Part shown: one piece after another, positions 21,232-31,328 of the stretch
How positions within the stretch are numbered: the first letter of the stretch is position 1
Layout of the letters: each line of letters begins with the position of its first letter
NCBI GenBank assembly: GCA_039545275.1
Contig: BCHS01000019.1
Span: 62,001 to 126,000 of the forward strand
DNA length: 64,000 nt
From: Pseudomicrostroma phylloplanum
Taxonomy: Eukaryota; Basidiomycota; Exobasidiomycetes; Microstromatales
Direction: 5' to 3'
Made by a program: the position numbers and the translations under genes
Notes under the pieces: generated by a model
Told to the model about the DNA's origin: nothing
The model's input: only the letters and a program-made list of their open reading frames with translations
The model's database searches: none

Positions 21232-22011
21232 ATGGTCTGGTGGAAGCCCTCCTCCTCGTCGCCGCAGCCTGGCGGACAGCCACCGCCACCAGAGGCACAG
21301 CAAGAAGCTCCTCCCGCTCCTCCTCCTGCACCACCATCACCACCACCACCACCTCCGCCGCCCGTCTCGGCAACCCCCTTTCGCTCCTCCCCCGAGATCT
21401 TCTCCCACCCTCCACCTCCCCCACCCGCCACACTCACACCCAGCGCCTTCCTCTCCTCCATCTCCCCTACCATCCCTCTCGTCTCCCTCTCCCTCGGAAT
21501 GGCCAGCGGACTCTACACCGGCGCAAGTCGAGCCGGACTGGTATTCATGGCAGAGAATGCTCATCGACGCCCAGAGACGGTGCAGGGTTGGTACTTCTAC
21601 AACAAGACGAAGAACTACAAGGTCCTCCTTTCGGGGATCAAGGCTGGGATTTCTACGGGGCTGAGATTGGGAGGGTGGACGGGACTTTGGGTGTTGGCTG
21701 ATGCGGGAGCGTTGCAGGCGAGGGAGAGGTGGTTGTCCTCGACGAGCAGCGCGTGGATGGCTTATGCGCACCAGAATGGCATGCTGGGTTGGCTGGGACA
21801 CTGGGCTGATGGAACGCTCGCGGGACAGGGAGTGGCGTTGTTGGCCTCGGTGGCGTATAGGCTGCCGACGATGAGGTTGCTCGCGATTGGCACGTTTGCG
21901 GGTGGAACGACGGGAGCACTGCAGGACCTTAGGGACTATCTCATCAGGAAGAAGGAGGCCCAAGAAGGGATCGCTCAACCCTCATCACAACAAGCTCAGT
22001 CTGCAACATGA
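21232..22011 (+). CDS. Tim17/Tim22/Tim23-family mitochondrial membrane protein
   Basis: Single-exon protein of 259 residues. Residues 1-75 are extremely proline-rich (runs of Pro with Ala/Ser). The rest resembles the Tim17/22/23 fold of four membrane helices with small-residue packing: ISPTIPLVSLSLGMASGLYT, LLSGIKAGISTGLRLGGWTGLW, VALLASVAYRLPTMRLLAIG and GTFAGGTTGALQDLRDYL. The stretch AENAHRRPETVQGWYFYNKTKNY recalls the fungal branch near TIMMDC1-like complex I assembly proteins more than the translocase subunits. The likely place is the mitochondrial inner membrane. The exact subfamily is not certain. Confidence 0.65.
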   Translation: MVWWKPSSSSPQPGGQPPPPEAQQEAPPAPPPAPPSPPPPPPPPVSATPFRSSPEIFSHPPPPPPATLTPSAFLSSISPTIPLVSLSLGMASGLYTGASRAGLVFMAENAHRRPETVQGWYFYNKTKNYKVLLSGIKAGISTGLRLGGWTGLWVLADAGALQARERWLSSTSSAWMAYAHQNGMLGWLGHWADGTLAGQGVALLASVAYRLPTMRLLAIGTFAGGTTGALQDLRDYLIRKKEAQEGIAQPSSQQAQSAT

Positions 22012-22958
22012 TCGCAGCCTCTCCGGACTCTTTCAAGGAAAAGCTTAATGCACAGCGTGGGAGGACTTGCGCAAGGCAGACTGGCCGGTTCTCGTACACC
22101 CAATACACTAGCGCAAGCAGGACTGCAACGCAACAAGAGCTCTCCGAGTCACAGAGTGACGCGCAAGAGAACCGTTCCGATCTCTCTTGTGGCTGTCAAG
22201 GGACTCAGCAGGGAAGCCTCGCAACTACCCCGTCATCGACCTCGACCTCACAGAGAGAGCTCCTCGCTGCGGACCATACAGCCCATTACGAGGGTACGCC
22301 ACCTCGAGCCTTCTGAAGCACACATGCCAAGGTCACTAGCATTGTCAGCATCCGCTAGGTTCTTGAAGAGCTTGGAGATGATCATCAAGCCAGCTTACAT
22401 CGGCGAACGGAACGCCGCCTTCCGACGCTCTAGGCCCATGGCGGTGAAGTCGTCCTTGTCCTGTGATACAGCAAGGGCTGTGCGAAGAGCTGGAGCTACC
22501 TGAGCGCAGTGACGAGGGGGAAGTGGATGCAATGAAATTCATCTGGAGCTGCTCCATTGCCTATGGTCTGTCGGCTGTGAGTCTCCTCCTTCCATACGGC
22601 AACCCGCAAGTGAAAACCCCGAGGCGATTGCTGCGTTGCTTATGCGCAGCGCCTGTAGGATGGTTTGCCGATAAGACTGAAGAGAGGGCAAGAGACGAAT
22701 GAACGAGCTCTCGACAGACTATGAAGGCAATTGCTGCCCGGCTCTCGCGGAGACTGAGGCCTACATAACGTCCTGCCCTTTTGTTTGTCCTCCTCTTTTC
22801 AACCCTCAGCCTCAGTCTCATCTCACTTCACACAGTACGACCTACACCCCGAGCTGGACTCATCCACCCTCTCATCTCACGTACCCAGATCCTCTCCTCT
22901 TCCCTGCCCGCTCATCCCAGAACCAGCCGACCACGCAAACTCCACCCGTGACCGCCAC

Positions 22959-23049
<91 letters not shown>
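22012..23049. other. Intergenic region ending in the AAGC microsatellite
   Basis: 1038 bases hold the 3' flank of the Tim17-family gene and the leader of the next gene. Small frames here have no recognisable content. A CT-rich block (22790-22915) and then the microsatellite directly precede the start codon at 23050. Confidence 0.4.

Positions 23050-23050
<1 letters not shown>
22959..23050 (+). repeat. (AAGC)n tetranucleotide microsatellite abutting a start codon
   Basis: About 22 uninterrupted copies of a 4-base unit (AAGC/CAAG). The last A of the array is the first base of the ATG of the secreted protein gene. The array therefore forms the last 90 bases of that gene's leader. The frame of the gene is open through the array back to an ATG at 22699, which would read it as a repeated Lys-Gln-Ala-Ser string. 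Confidence 0.95.
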
Positions 23051-23051
<1 letters not shown>

Positions 23052-23655
23052 GAAGCTCCTGCGCACCTTCCTCCTCGCATCCGCCACGCTGGCCGTAGCC
23101 TCCCGTAGCGCGCTCGCTGCACCGATGCCTTCACCAATGCCTTCACCTTCGCCATCACCAATGCCGATGCCTTCACCACTGTTGCTCCCTACGTACGGAC
23201 CGGAGAAACCACAGCCTCCCACTCCAGCACCAGCTCCAGCTCCGGCTCAGAGAGAAGCGTCGGGACTGAAGAAGGAGGGGAAGTCGGTACCACAGCCATC
23301 ATCAACGCCAGCAGGAGTGGGAGCTGGAGCAGGGCAGGAAGGGGCACCTGGCTTCAAAGGGGAGAAGAAGGAGGGGGCCAAGGAAGAGGGAGAGAAGAAG
23401 GAGGGGGAGGCGTCTCTTCCGCAGAAGGAGAAGGAAGAAGCAGCCGGTGCCGGTGCCGGTGCTGGAGCTGGGCCTGACGGGGCTCCCGGTCCCGGTCCCG
23501 GTCCAGGTGATGGTCCCGGTCCTTCCCCTCTCGACGACACGCCACCCGGTCCTGGCAACGGCTCAGGCGACGACTCTGGCGACGGCTCTGGCGACGGTCC
23601 TGGTGATGCCCCCACCCGCCGCTCCCGCTACCCTGGGGCCGTCAACCAGAGCTGA
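23050..23655 (+). CDS. Small secreted Pro/Gly/Lys-rich low-complexity protein
   Basis: 201 residues beginning [20 protein letters not shown], a clear signal peptide with a predicted cleavage near the AAP at about residue 25. The mature part is purely low complexity: a Met-Pro-Ser repeat (PMPSPMPSPSP), a Pro-Ala repeat, a Lys/Glu/Gly block (KEGAKEEGEKKEGE) and a collagen-like Gly-Pro/Gly-Asp tail (PGPGPGPGDGPGP, SGDGSGDGPGD). No cysteine is present in the mature chain and no GPI signal is seen. I chose the ATG at 23050 because the signal peptide starts there; the upstream in-frame ATG would bury it behind the microsatellite-coded string. Function unknown; a wall-associated or effector-like role is only a guess. 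Confidence 0.7.
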
Positions 23656-24039
23656 TCACTATAATTTCCACGGCTCCCTCGCGCCCTCCTTGCTGCGCCC
23701 GGACTTTACACAGGGGGATAAGGAAGATTTGGTAGAGCTGATCCCTTCGTTAGAAGCGCGCGTGCGGCTTTTCTGTAGTGTGAGCAATGACATCAAAATT
23801 GTATTGTGTAGAGCAAAGCAAAGAGTGAGCTAGTGAATGAAGAGGAAAGGGAAGTGGGGAAAAAAGAGGTATGGCAAAAGAGGCTAGCAAAGGAAGACGA
23901 AGGTACGAGCTGACGAGGTGACAGTAGAGAAACCAGAAGCACAAATGAAAAAGGTGAGGAGAGATGAAGGCGCAAAAGAAGAGAAGGTGACGGTGGGTAG
24001 GCCGGGATCTGGGCCCTTGACGAGTGGCAGCGCTTCTGT
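23656..24039. other. Convergent 3' region
   Basis: 384 bases between facing stop codons, AT-richer and purine-rich on the plus strand (23820-23990). Probably untranslated ends and polyadenylation sites of both neighbours. Confidence 0.4.
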
Positions 24040-27000
24040 TTAGAGGATGTAGAGCGTGCAGGCCGCCTTGCTGACCGTCTCCGTGACGGTGTTCGTGACA
24101 GTAGAAAAGGCAGTGAAGGAAGTGTAGGTCGAGGGGGTAGCGGTGCTTGTCACTGTCGGGTCTGGCATATAGCTGAACGTTGCTGTGGTCACCTGTGGCA
24201 TGGTGGAGGTGGTGACACTGTACACAGTCGAGGTGTCCGTCACGAGCTTGGTGCTCGTGACTGTATCGTACTGAGTATAAGACTGACGGGCCGTCTTGAC
24301 CGCTTCCGTTGTCCAAGTGGCAAAGACATAGAGGGTCTGGAATGGGTCGTACACCGTCGATGTCTTGCGAATGGTGGAGGTGGCCCACGCAGTGAAGTCT
24401 GTAATCACAGTCGTGGCCGACAGAGTCGTTGTAGCCGTTCCAGTGTAATCGGTCACGACGTGTGTGCCGGACTTGTCAGTCACTGTAGTGACAGAGTGCA
24501 CTGCTCGATCAGCCAGACCAACGCCGGTTTCGACAGCTCGCTTGTTCTTCGTGCTCTTGGTGCTGACCTTGGTCGTCGAAGTGCTAGAGGCCTTCTTGGA
24601 CGAGGTGGTGCTGGATCCCTTCTTAGACGAGGTGGTGCTGGAGGCCTTCTTCGAAGAAGTGGTACTTGAGGCTTTGTCAGATGAAGTCGAAGACTGAGAG
24701 CTGCTGGTCCCCTTGGCCGAGCTGCTCTTGGCGGTACTGCTGACCTTTGTTGAGCTGCTCTTGGCGGTACTGCTGACCTTTGTCGAGCTGCTGCTCTTGC
24801 CGGTAGAGCTGGACTTTGAAGTCGATGTGAGGCGACCGCCGGTAGCAGCATTACCAACCAGGGTAATAGTCGACGTAGGGGAGGCAGTCGAGGCAGCTTC
24901 CTCGATCGTACCGCATTGGGTAGCAGTCGTGGTGGTGGTGATTGTGGGGAGGGTGACCTGCGTGGTTGTATTCTGAGGCAAGGTGACCCATTCGGTCACG
25001 ACCTGGCGAGCTGGCCGGGTGATGACCCGAGTCACCGTTGGAGTTTCTTGCGTCACGTACTCAGTCTTGACACCGGTCACGAGAGTGCTAGTCGTCGACT
25101 GTACGCGTGTGGTCGTCAGACCACCATAGAAAGAGGCAGCTGTAGGACCAGGCACCGTTCGGGTGCCCGTGTACGTGGTGGTGAGGTAGAAGGTCCTAGT
25201 GTTGAGGTCCACGGTAGCGATTGGGGTGATCATGGAAGTGTACAGAGTCGAAATTGAAGAGTAGAGGAACTTGGTCGCCGAGTGGAACGTGTAGGTAGAA
25301 GTGGCGGCGGTGAGTGTGGAGGTGGCAATGTCGTTTCTGTACGCCTGTTGAAAGCTTTGCAGGCCTCCTGTGTTTCCATAGACATCTGAACAGCTAATCG
25401 AGAAGGTCAGAACGTCGTCCTCGGGCCAACCGTTGCCGTTGTTGCTGAAGCGGAAGGTGGTCTGCGGGTTGCCCTTTGGGCTGGTCTGTTGCCATGTGAA
25501 GCCTTTAGTGGAGCGACTGGAGACGTTCTTGACGACACAGGTTCCATACTGGCTTTCGTCACAGCTGGACACATAGCCGACGACGTACGATGCATCGAGG
25601 ACATCGCTTCCATCTTGAGGGTATGGAAGCTGGTTGACACTAGGCACAAAGGTGCTCGAGTATTCGGGAACAACTTGCAAGAGGGCTTGGCAGGAGGTAG
25701 ATTGATATGGTGTGCTGGCATTGAAGGTGATCATCTGTTGGCCAAAGCTGACATTGGTTGCTGGTCCTGGAGACTGAGAGTAGGAGACAGAATTACTTGA
25801 CCACACGTTTGTGTCGCCAGTGATGACGCTCTGGCCCAGGTAGTCGTCCATGGTAGCGCTGCACCCCTTCTTGATGCCCAGATTCGTTGGGCAGTTGAGG
25901 GTCGGCTTGTATGTCTTGTCGACGGACGAGGCTGCAGTGGTGGTGTCATTGCTGGCCGAGATGACCTTGGGTGCGTCACAGTGCTCAGAGTACGATCCGC
26001 TCATCTTGACTGAGATAGACAGATAGTCGGTAACGACGCTGGGTGTGAAACCATTCAGGAGAGTGTCGATGGGGACGTAGAAGTAGCGACTTGTCCCTTG
26101 CGAACACTGAGAGTCGGAAGCCAGGCAAGCCGGATTAGAGCCAAAGTCGAAGAGGACCATGCCAGATGGGTAGACGATGTCTGTAACGACACTGGCAGCA
26201 CCGCGGCACTGAGTCACATCGACGGAGACGTAGCAGGTATAGCCAGCCGGAGGACTGACAGTGATGGCGACAGAATTACTGAAGTCCTGTTGAGCGAGTA
26301 CCTGGGTGCTACTGGTAGAGCTCGATTCGGTGCCACTCGAAGTAGACCCACCTGTGGTAGTGTCCTGGCCGCTAGAGCTCTCTGAAGTCGAGACACCGCT
26401 GAAGGTGACTCCGATAGTCACGGATGACTCAGCACCGAAGAGCTTGAAACCAAGCTCAGTGTCGACGTTGCCTCCGGCCTCAACCTCCTCGCCTGATGAG
26501 GAAGAGGTGCTGACCGTCTTCTCCGAAGATGAATCGGATGAGAAGGACTGTCCAGTGGAGCTTTCGGTCGTCACTGTAGTGGATACGGTATATCCCTGAG
26601 TGACCGAAAGTGCAACTTGTGTGCCGTCTGTCATCGACTTTCCGTAGGTAGAAATCGAATTCTTGGAACAAGTGCCTTCATCAGGGTAGAAGGCCACCTC
26701 GGCGTTCAAGCCGTCCAAGCAGACCTGTGCCGGATTTTGATCGTACTGCACGATATCAACGTTGCGAAGGACTGATAAGCGCGCGTTCCACCCGCCGTAG
26801 GAGGTGCCATAGAACATATCGCTGCGGTAGGTTCGAGGTGTAGCAAAGCTAGTGACGGGGAAGTTGAAGAGGGAATTGGCATTGTTCATCAACACTTGCA
26901 GCTGGGCATCTGTGAGCACCTTTAGATCGTCGTTGGTTGCCTTTCGGCAGACTTCCTTCGCAGTCACCGAGCGCTTGCCTAGATTCTGAAGACTACGCTT

Positions 27001-27153
27001 AACCTCTGCGCGCGTCTCGGCAGAGGACGAGGGAGAAGAAGACCTGACCTCTAGGCCGCGGTCTGAGTGAGGCAATGGCGTAGCATTGGCCGCTTGCCAG
27101 CTGCCCAGACCGCAGAGGAGCGCGGTGGCAGCACCAGAGAGGGAAAGTCTCAT
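24040..27153 (-). CDS. Secreted Ser/Thr-rich mucin-like protein with a possible aerolysin-type beta module
   Basis: Intronless gene for 1037 residues starting MRLSLSGAATALLCGLGSWQ, a signal peptide. A KR site at 60-61 (NLGKRSVTAKEVC) suggests removal of a propeptide. Residues 62-440 look folded, with several Cys, Trp and Tyr. Within them 178-335 has two long alternating Ser/Thr/Val stretches around a GFKLFGAES core, followed by ITVSPPAGYTCYVSV. That layout recalls the aerolysin/ETX-MTX2 group of beta-pore proteins; this is inference only. Residues 440-640 hold more paired Cys (NCPTNLGIKKGCSATMDDYL). The last 400 are Ser/Thr-rich, with KVSSTAKSS and SSTTSSKKA repeats expected to be heavily O-glycosylated. 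No GPI signal; the chain ends in CTLYIL. The ATG at 27153 was chosen for the signal peptide; an open frame upstream adds 36 residues. Confidence 0.8.
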   Translation of the reverse strand: MRLSLSGAATALLCGLGSWQAANATPLPHSDRGLEVRSSSPSSSAETRAEVKRSLQNLGKRSVTAKEVCRKATNDDLKVLTDAQLQVLMNNANSLFNFPVTSFATPRTYRSDMFYGTSYGGWNARLSVLRNVDIVQYDQNPAQVCLDGLNAEVAFYPDEGTCSKNSISTYGKSMTDGTQVALSVTQGYTVSTTVTTESSTGQSFSSDSSSEKTVSTSSSSGEEVEAGGNVDTELGFKLFGAESSVTIGVTFSGVSTSESSSGQDTTTGGSTSSGTESSSTSSTQVLAQQDFSNSVAITVSPPAGYTCYVSVDVTQCRGAASVVTDIVYPSGMVLFDFGSNPACLASDSQCSQGTSRYFYVPIDTLLNGFTPSVVTDYLSISVKMSGSYSEHCDAPKVISASNDTTTAASSVDKTYKPTLNCPTNLGIKKGCSATMDDYLGQSVITGDTNVWSSNSVSYSQSPGPATNVSFGQQMITFNASTPYQSTSCQALLQVVPEYSSTFVPSVNQLPYPQDGSDVLDASYVVGYVSSCDESQYGTCVVKNVSSRSTKGFTWQQTSPKGNPQTTFRFSNNGNGWPEDDVLTFSISCSDVYGNTGGLQSFQQAYRNDIATSTLTAATSTYTFHSATKFLYSSISTLYTSMITPIATVDLNTRTFYLTTTYTGTRTVPGPTAASFYGGLTTTRVQSTTSTLVTGVKTEYVTQETPTVTRVITRPARQVVTEWVTLPQNTTTQVTLPTITTTTTATQCGTIEEAASTASPTSTITLVGNAATGGRLTSTSKSSSTGKSSSSTKVSSTAKSSSTKVSSTAKSSSAKGTSSSQSSTSSDKASSTTSSKKASSTTSSKKGSSTTSSKKASSTSTTKVSTKSTKNKRAVETGVGLADRAVHSVTTVTDKSGTHVVTDYTGTATTTLSATTVITDFTAWATSTIRKTSTVYDPFQTLYVFATWTTEAVKTARQSYTQYDTVTSTKLVTDTSTVYSVTTSTMPQVTTATFSYMPDPTVTSTATPSTYTSFTAFSTVTNTVTETVSKAACTLYIL
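24573..24810 (-). repeat. Ser/Thr/Lys coding repeats
   Basis: Inside the mucin-like gene, two families of short in-frame repeats follow each other. One is an 11-12 codon unit reading SSTAKSSSTKV (about three copies). The other is a 10-codon unit reading KASSTTSSKK (about four copies). Both encode the stalk-like segment. Confidence 0.75.
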
Positions 27154-28454
27154 ATTGGATGCGCTAGTAGTCACTCTTGACCTGAGAAGATAGATTGGGA
27201 AGACCTGAAGGACCTTTACTTGAGGCTGTTTGACGGGGAGAAGGTGAGGGAAGCAGGTCAAGATGCGGACAGGTGAGGCTCTAGTCGTGGAGAGAATGTC
27301 ATTAAGAGGATCTGCTCAATGCTCAAGCAACTCCCACTACGACTCGGACAGCCGTCCTCTTTGTCTGGCCACATGGGCTCGGAGTTGGGCTCTCTTGGCA
27401 AAGGTTTGGGGAGATGTTGAAGCAGGGCAGCTCGCGGCTTAGCGAGCGAATTCCTTACTCTGCCCCTTGGGAAATGCCTCTGGAGCTACAGAGAATTGCG
27501 GGTCTGGTAACTCTCCAAGCCATCTTTCCGGTACCAACGCGGCTCGTGCGGACTCCAGATAGGTTCAGACATTGAAGCGAATGTTCCAGGTGAAGGCTAC
27601 CAAGCCACGCAGCGAGGATCCTCGCACAGCTACCTCGGCGTCGCCCTACCAGAGACGACTCTTCCCGGACGGTCGGACCTCTGGAAGGAAGCCTGCTGAA
27701 GCTTGTTGCGCTCTGCGAGGCATGTCGAAGGTGAGATGTATGTAGTGAGACTCATGAGTCGAGGCAGGCCACCTTGCCACTCCGCCTTGCCTGTCAGAGT
27801 AAGAAACCCCGCCGCGCTGTCTCACCACCCAGGCAGCGGACCCTGGCGCCATCGGAGCGGAGTGATCGCACTCAGACTTCGGGCGTGGCTGAGTCGCGCA
27901 CCACCACCCCATGCCAAGCCAGCGCCACGCCGCCGGGACCTGAACGTGAGATTGGCCCGCCGGCGGAAGCAAAGTTTCTTTGGTACACTGCCGCCATTCC
28001 TTCGCAACTGGCGCTTGCAATGCGTACCAAGATTGAGTTCTCCCGGGCGGTCCTCCAAACTGGGGCGGAGCACCATGCACCTGGCCACCTTCACGTAGAA
28101 GACATGATCCTTCTTCGCCCGACCACCGGACTGCTTTGTGTGCGAGACACCCGAGAATGTGGGCACAATCCGCAGAGCAGACGGTCGCAGACCGCTCCGA
28201 GGTCCGAGGAAGTGTAAAGTATGCGCAAGCAGCGGCGCAGACGCCACTCTCACAAGTGAGATATTGCAATAACCTTGCGAACACTCCGAGCAGCTTGCGA
28301 CACGGAGAGCAGACATGTGTGGAGTCACGGAGGGGCACTTTGGAATATAACATCCTTGACCCTCTTCAAGAGTCACCGCAAGACTTCCACCCTACACTAA
28401 CATCCGTCTCCCTTCAAGCACCAAAAAGTCGCCTCGCCCATCGACCCACTCAAG
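27154..28454. promoter_or_regulatory. Divergent intergenic region between two secreted-protein genes
   Basis: 1301 bases between divergent start codons. A minus-strand open frame of 235 codons (28353-27646) has no signal peptide or domain and is rejected. An ATATAA box at 28345-28350 is about 105 bases upstream of the right-hand gene. Otherwise nothing is seen. Confidence 0.4.
28345..28350 (+). promoter_or_regulatory. Possible TATA element (ATATAA)
   Basis: GGAATATAACAT lies 105 bases before the start codon at 28455, in an otherwise GC-rich leader. The support is weak and positional. Confidence 0.35.
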
Positions 28455-30167
28455 ATGCGTTTCGCCCTCGTCTCCCTCATCGGGGCTTTCTTCCTGGCCA
28501 CCTCCTGGGCCATCGCAACTCCCATCGAAGGAGGCATGGTTCGCCGGCAGTCGGCGGATGATTTACAGATCGACAACTTCTGTAAACGATTCAACGCAGC
28601 TTGTGTCTCAGTTTGCACGAGCGACAAGGTCGCCGGATCTACAACCAAGGTGGTCCTCTCCTGTGAGGCCTACGGCGACTGGTTCAACTTCGGCTGCAAA
28701 TGTGGCAGTACCGACAAGACGAATTCGGCCTTTAACAAGCTCGGCGGTCTGACCACCTCTACCAAAGTCAGCACCAAGAAGGTCACATCGACGTCGACAG
28801 CCAAGCCCACTGTCACCAAGACTAAATACGTCACCTCGACCGGCTCAGCTACAACGACGCAGCGATATTCTACCACGTCCACCTCCCATACCACTAGCAC
28901 TATCAAGACCACGACCACCACCACGTTCCTTTCCGTAGTGCCGACGACATGGGTCAGCACAGCAGTGTCCGTGATCCCCTACACGACGCAGACGACTACC
29001 GACCAGACCTCTGCTTCCGTTCAAGGTCTGCCGATCGCGACGACGATCCCCTACAATGTCATCGAAGTTTCCATGGACCCCTCATCCGCCTCTCGCCGAG
29101 GTCTGACCCCTCGCGCAGCCAACGTCCTTTGCAGGAACTTCCTGGACTCCTGTGCGTCGGAATGTCAGCGCGTCAACTCGGTGCCAAAGACGCAATTCTG
29201 CAAGCGAACAAGCACGACCATGTACTCTTACCAGCTTGGATGTGTTTGTCAGAACGGCATGACTGAGACCAGGCACGCTCTGGCAGACATCGAGGAGAGC
29301 GTAGACATTGCCTCCACCATTCGCACTCTGACGTCCACCGCTACAATCACGAGGCCCACGACCACCGTTCAGACTATCACTGGATACAAGACCTTGACCT
29401 TCCTCGAAGAAGTCACAAGCAGCTTTACTATCACCATCACCACATCGACAAGCACCACCAGCACCTCGGTCACGTCCACAACTTACTCTCCTGGTACTAC
29501 CACCTCGACTACCACGTATAACCCAGTTGCAACGAAGATCAACACCTCGACGACCTTGCAAGTCCTTTCTCCCACTGGCGTGCTGAGAGTCCGCCGCTCC
29601 TATGACGACGTCGCAGTTGGTTACGTCGAGACCTCAGACGCCTCTGGAAACCCTGTGCAGGTCAACACGGCCTCTGGAGCCAAGACTGACGCAGACTCGT
29701 ACATGCTGATCAAAGATGCCAGCTCGTCCGGCCTCTACCGCCTGGCCCGCACGGACTTGGACAACGGCGGCGACTATTCGATGGTTTGCGAGCTCTCCTC
29801 CTCTACCTCTTCTACCACATTCTCTTCCACCTCGGCCAACTACTGCACTCTCGAGATGCTCATCTCGCAGCAGACGTCGGCTGGTGCAGCGTCTATGACT
29901 CCCGCGGGCAACTTCTTCCAGAATTCCATCGAGACGTTCAATTGGCTTCCTCAGATTGGAACCATCTCTGGCCTCTCGGGCTCACAGCTCAAGGTCTACC
30001 CTCAGTGGATCAACCCGAGCTCCCCCAACAAGCCATCTACATACCTGGTATCTGGCGGGAAGAATCTCTTTCTCACAGGAGACCGAGCCGACCTGGCCAA
30101 GAACATCGGCACGAACTCGCCAAACGCAATCAACGTTGCGCCGCTGTACTTTGCTTTCGAGTCTTAG
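28455..30167 (+). CDS. Secreted protein with two copies of a six-cysteine module and Thr/Ser-rich linkers
   Basis: Intronless gene for 570 residues starting MRFALVSLIGAFFLATSWAI, a signal peptide. Two modules share the spacing C-x6-C-x3-C-xn-C-x(10-13)-C-x-C. The first is at about residues 43-77 (FCKRFNAACVSVC ... FNFGCKC) and the second at about 221-262 (LCRNFLDSCASEC ... YSYQLGCVC). Each is followed by a Thr/Ser-rich linker. The last 190 residues form a separate, apparently globular segment (YMLIKDASSSGLYRLARTDL ... LFLTGDRADLAKNIG). Dibasic sites precede each part: MVRRQ near 30, SRRGL near 213 and RVRRSY near 379. Kex2-type cleavage could therefore release three pieces. No GPI signal. I do not recognise the family; the chain order suggests a processed surface or effector-type protein. 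Confidence 0.8.
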   Translation: MRFALVSLIGAFFLATSWAIATPIEGGMVRRQSADDLQIDNFCKRFNAACVSVCTSDKVAGSTTKVVLSCEAYGDWFNFGCKCGSTDKTNSAFNKLGGLTTSTKVSTKKVTSTSTAKPTVTKTKYVTSTGSATTTQRYSTTSTSHTTSTIKTTTTTTFLSVVPTTWVSTAVSVIPYTTQTTTDQTSASVQGLPIATTIPYNVIEVSMDPSSASRRGLTPRAANVLCRNFLDSCASECQRVNSVPKTQFCKRTSTTMYSYQLGCVCQNGMTETRHALADIEESVDIASTIRTLTSTATITRPTTTVQTITGYKTLTFLEEVTSSFTITITTSTSTTSTSVTSTTYSPGTTTSTTTYNPVATKINTSTTLQVLSPTGVLRVRRSYDDVAVGYVETSDASGNPVQVNTASGAKTDADSYMLIKDASSSGLYRLARTDLDNGGDYSMVCELSSSTSSTTFSSTSANYCTLEMLISQQTSAGAASMTPAGNFFQNSIETFNWLPQIGTISGLSGSQLKVYPQWINPSSPNKPSTYLVSGGKNLFLTGDRADLAKNIGTNSPNAINVAPLYFAFES

Positions 30168-31328
30168 AGACGAAGTCTCCGGCGAGAAAGCCCACTGGCC
30201 CTGCCACTCTCATTCGACCCTTTCTCTATGTCACCGTCCTTCTTTTCGCCTTCATGCTCCAGCTGCTGTCTGCGGCTTTTCCGATACCAGCTGTAAAAGG
30301 GTACTCTGCTCTTCTTACTACCTTTGTCTTCTGCCTCGTTGCGCACCAATTCTTCCGACTTTCACCGTTTCCCGAATCTACTACGCTCTCTCTGGCATTG
30401 TCTTTTCCCTGTCACTGTCTCCTCGTATTGCGCAAAATGAATGCTCCTTTTCCGCTCCCATGGCTGCCTCTCGGAACCGCAGTCTGCTTACTCCGTTCCG
30501 CCGCCAGGCCTTGTATGCGCCAGAATTACATTGCCAACATTCCCAATTGATCGCAGCACGTCGCAGCACTCGATGTCGCCCGTGGCCACGCACGAGTGAC
30601 CCGACTGAGCGAACACTCGATGCGGTCGCGCCATCGCCGCCTTACATGCCTCACTCGTGCATTCCAGCCTAGGTTCGTCTCAAGCCTGACCTTCACGTTT
30701 CTCTGTGACCGGGACAAAAGACTCGTCGACATGCTCCGCGAAGCTTCTCTGCACCAGATGCGGGCGGAGATTGTACCGGAGAGTGCGGGGAAAGCAAGTG
30801 CGGTTCCAAGCTGACGGGATCTCAGCGCTGACGGCGGAGTTTGTGGCGGAGGGCGAAGCGGTGTCAAGCCACGTCAAAGCTTGACGTTGCCACGTGGGCG
30901 GAGATGAGATGAATCTGAACTTGCCAAGCTCTGCTTTGATGTCGCACCCACATTCCGACCTTTACGCTGCACGACGTTGAGCAAGAGCCTCTGTCCGCCA
31001 CGACGAACTCCGAGCGCATCTCTGAGACGTTGAGTCCAGAATGCTGGAAGCACCCTTCCATGGACGCTGCCCTGCACTGCTGATTGTGAACCGCTGCAAG
31101 CCACAGCCACTCGCAATGGACGCAGCAAAGAATGGCGTTGCTCGGGGCCACCGAAAGAATTGGCGTTCTGGTCAGTCGAAAGAGACCCTTGGTGAAGGAG
31201 GCTGATTCTCTTCCCTATACTTGGTCCCTCCTCATATCATCCAACGTTTCACTGGCAAAGCGTATACCGCCGCCTAGGTGTCTCGCCTCTTCCGTTGCTT
31301 CCTCTTCCCTCTCAACCGCGTCTTCACC
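30168..31328. other. Intergenic region between two tandem secreted-protein genes
   Basis: 1161 bases containing the 3' flank of the six-cysteine-module gene and the promoter of the next. No supported coding region and no clear TATA box; TATAC at 31215 is the nearest match. Confidence 0.4.

Noticed and set aside
27646..28353. Minus-strand open frame of 235 codons between two secreted-protein genes
   Set aside because: No signal peptide, domain or natural composition (many Cys/Trp/Arg without pattern), and it overlaps other frames of similar length on the opposite strand in a divergent promoter region.
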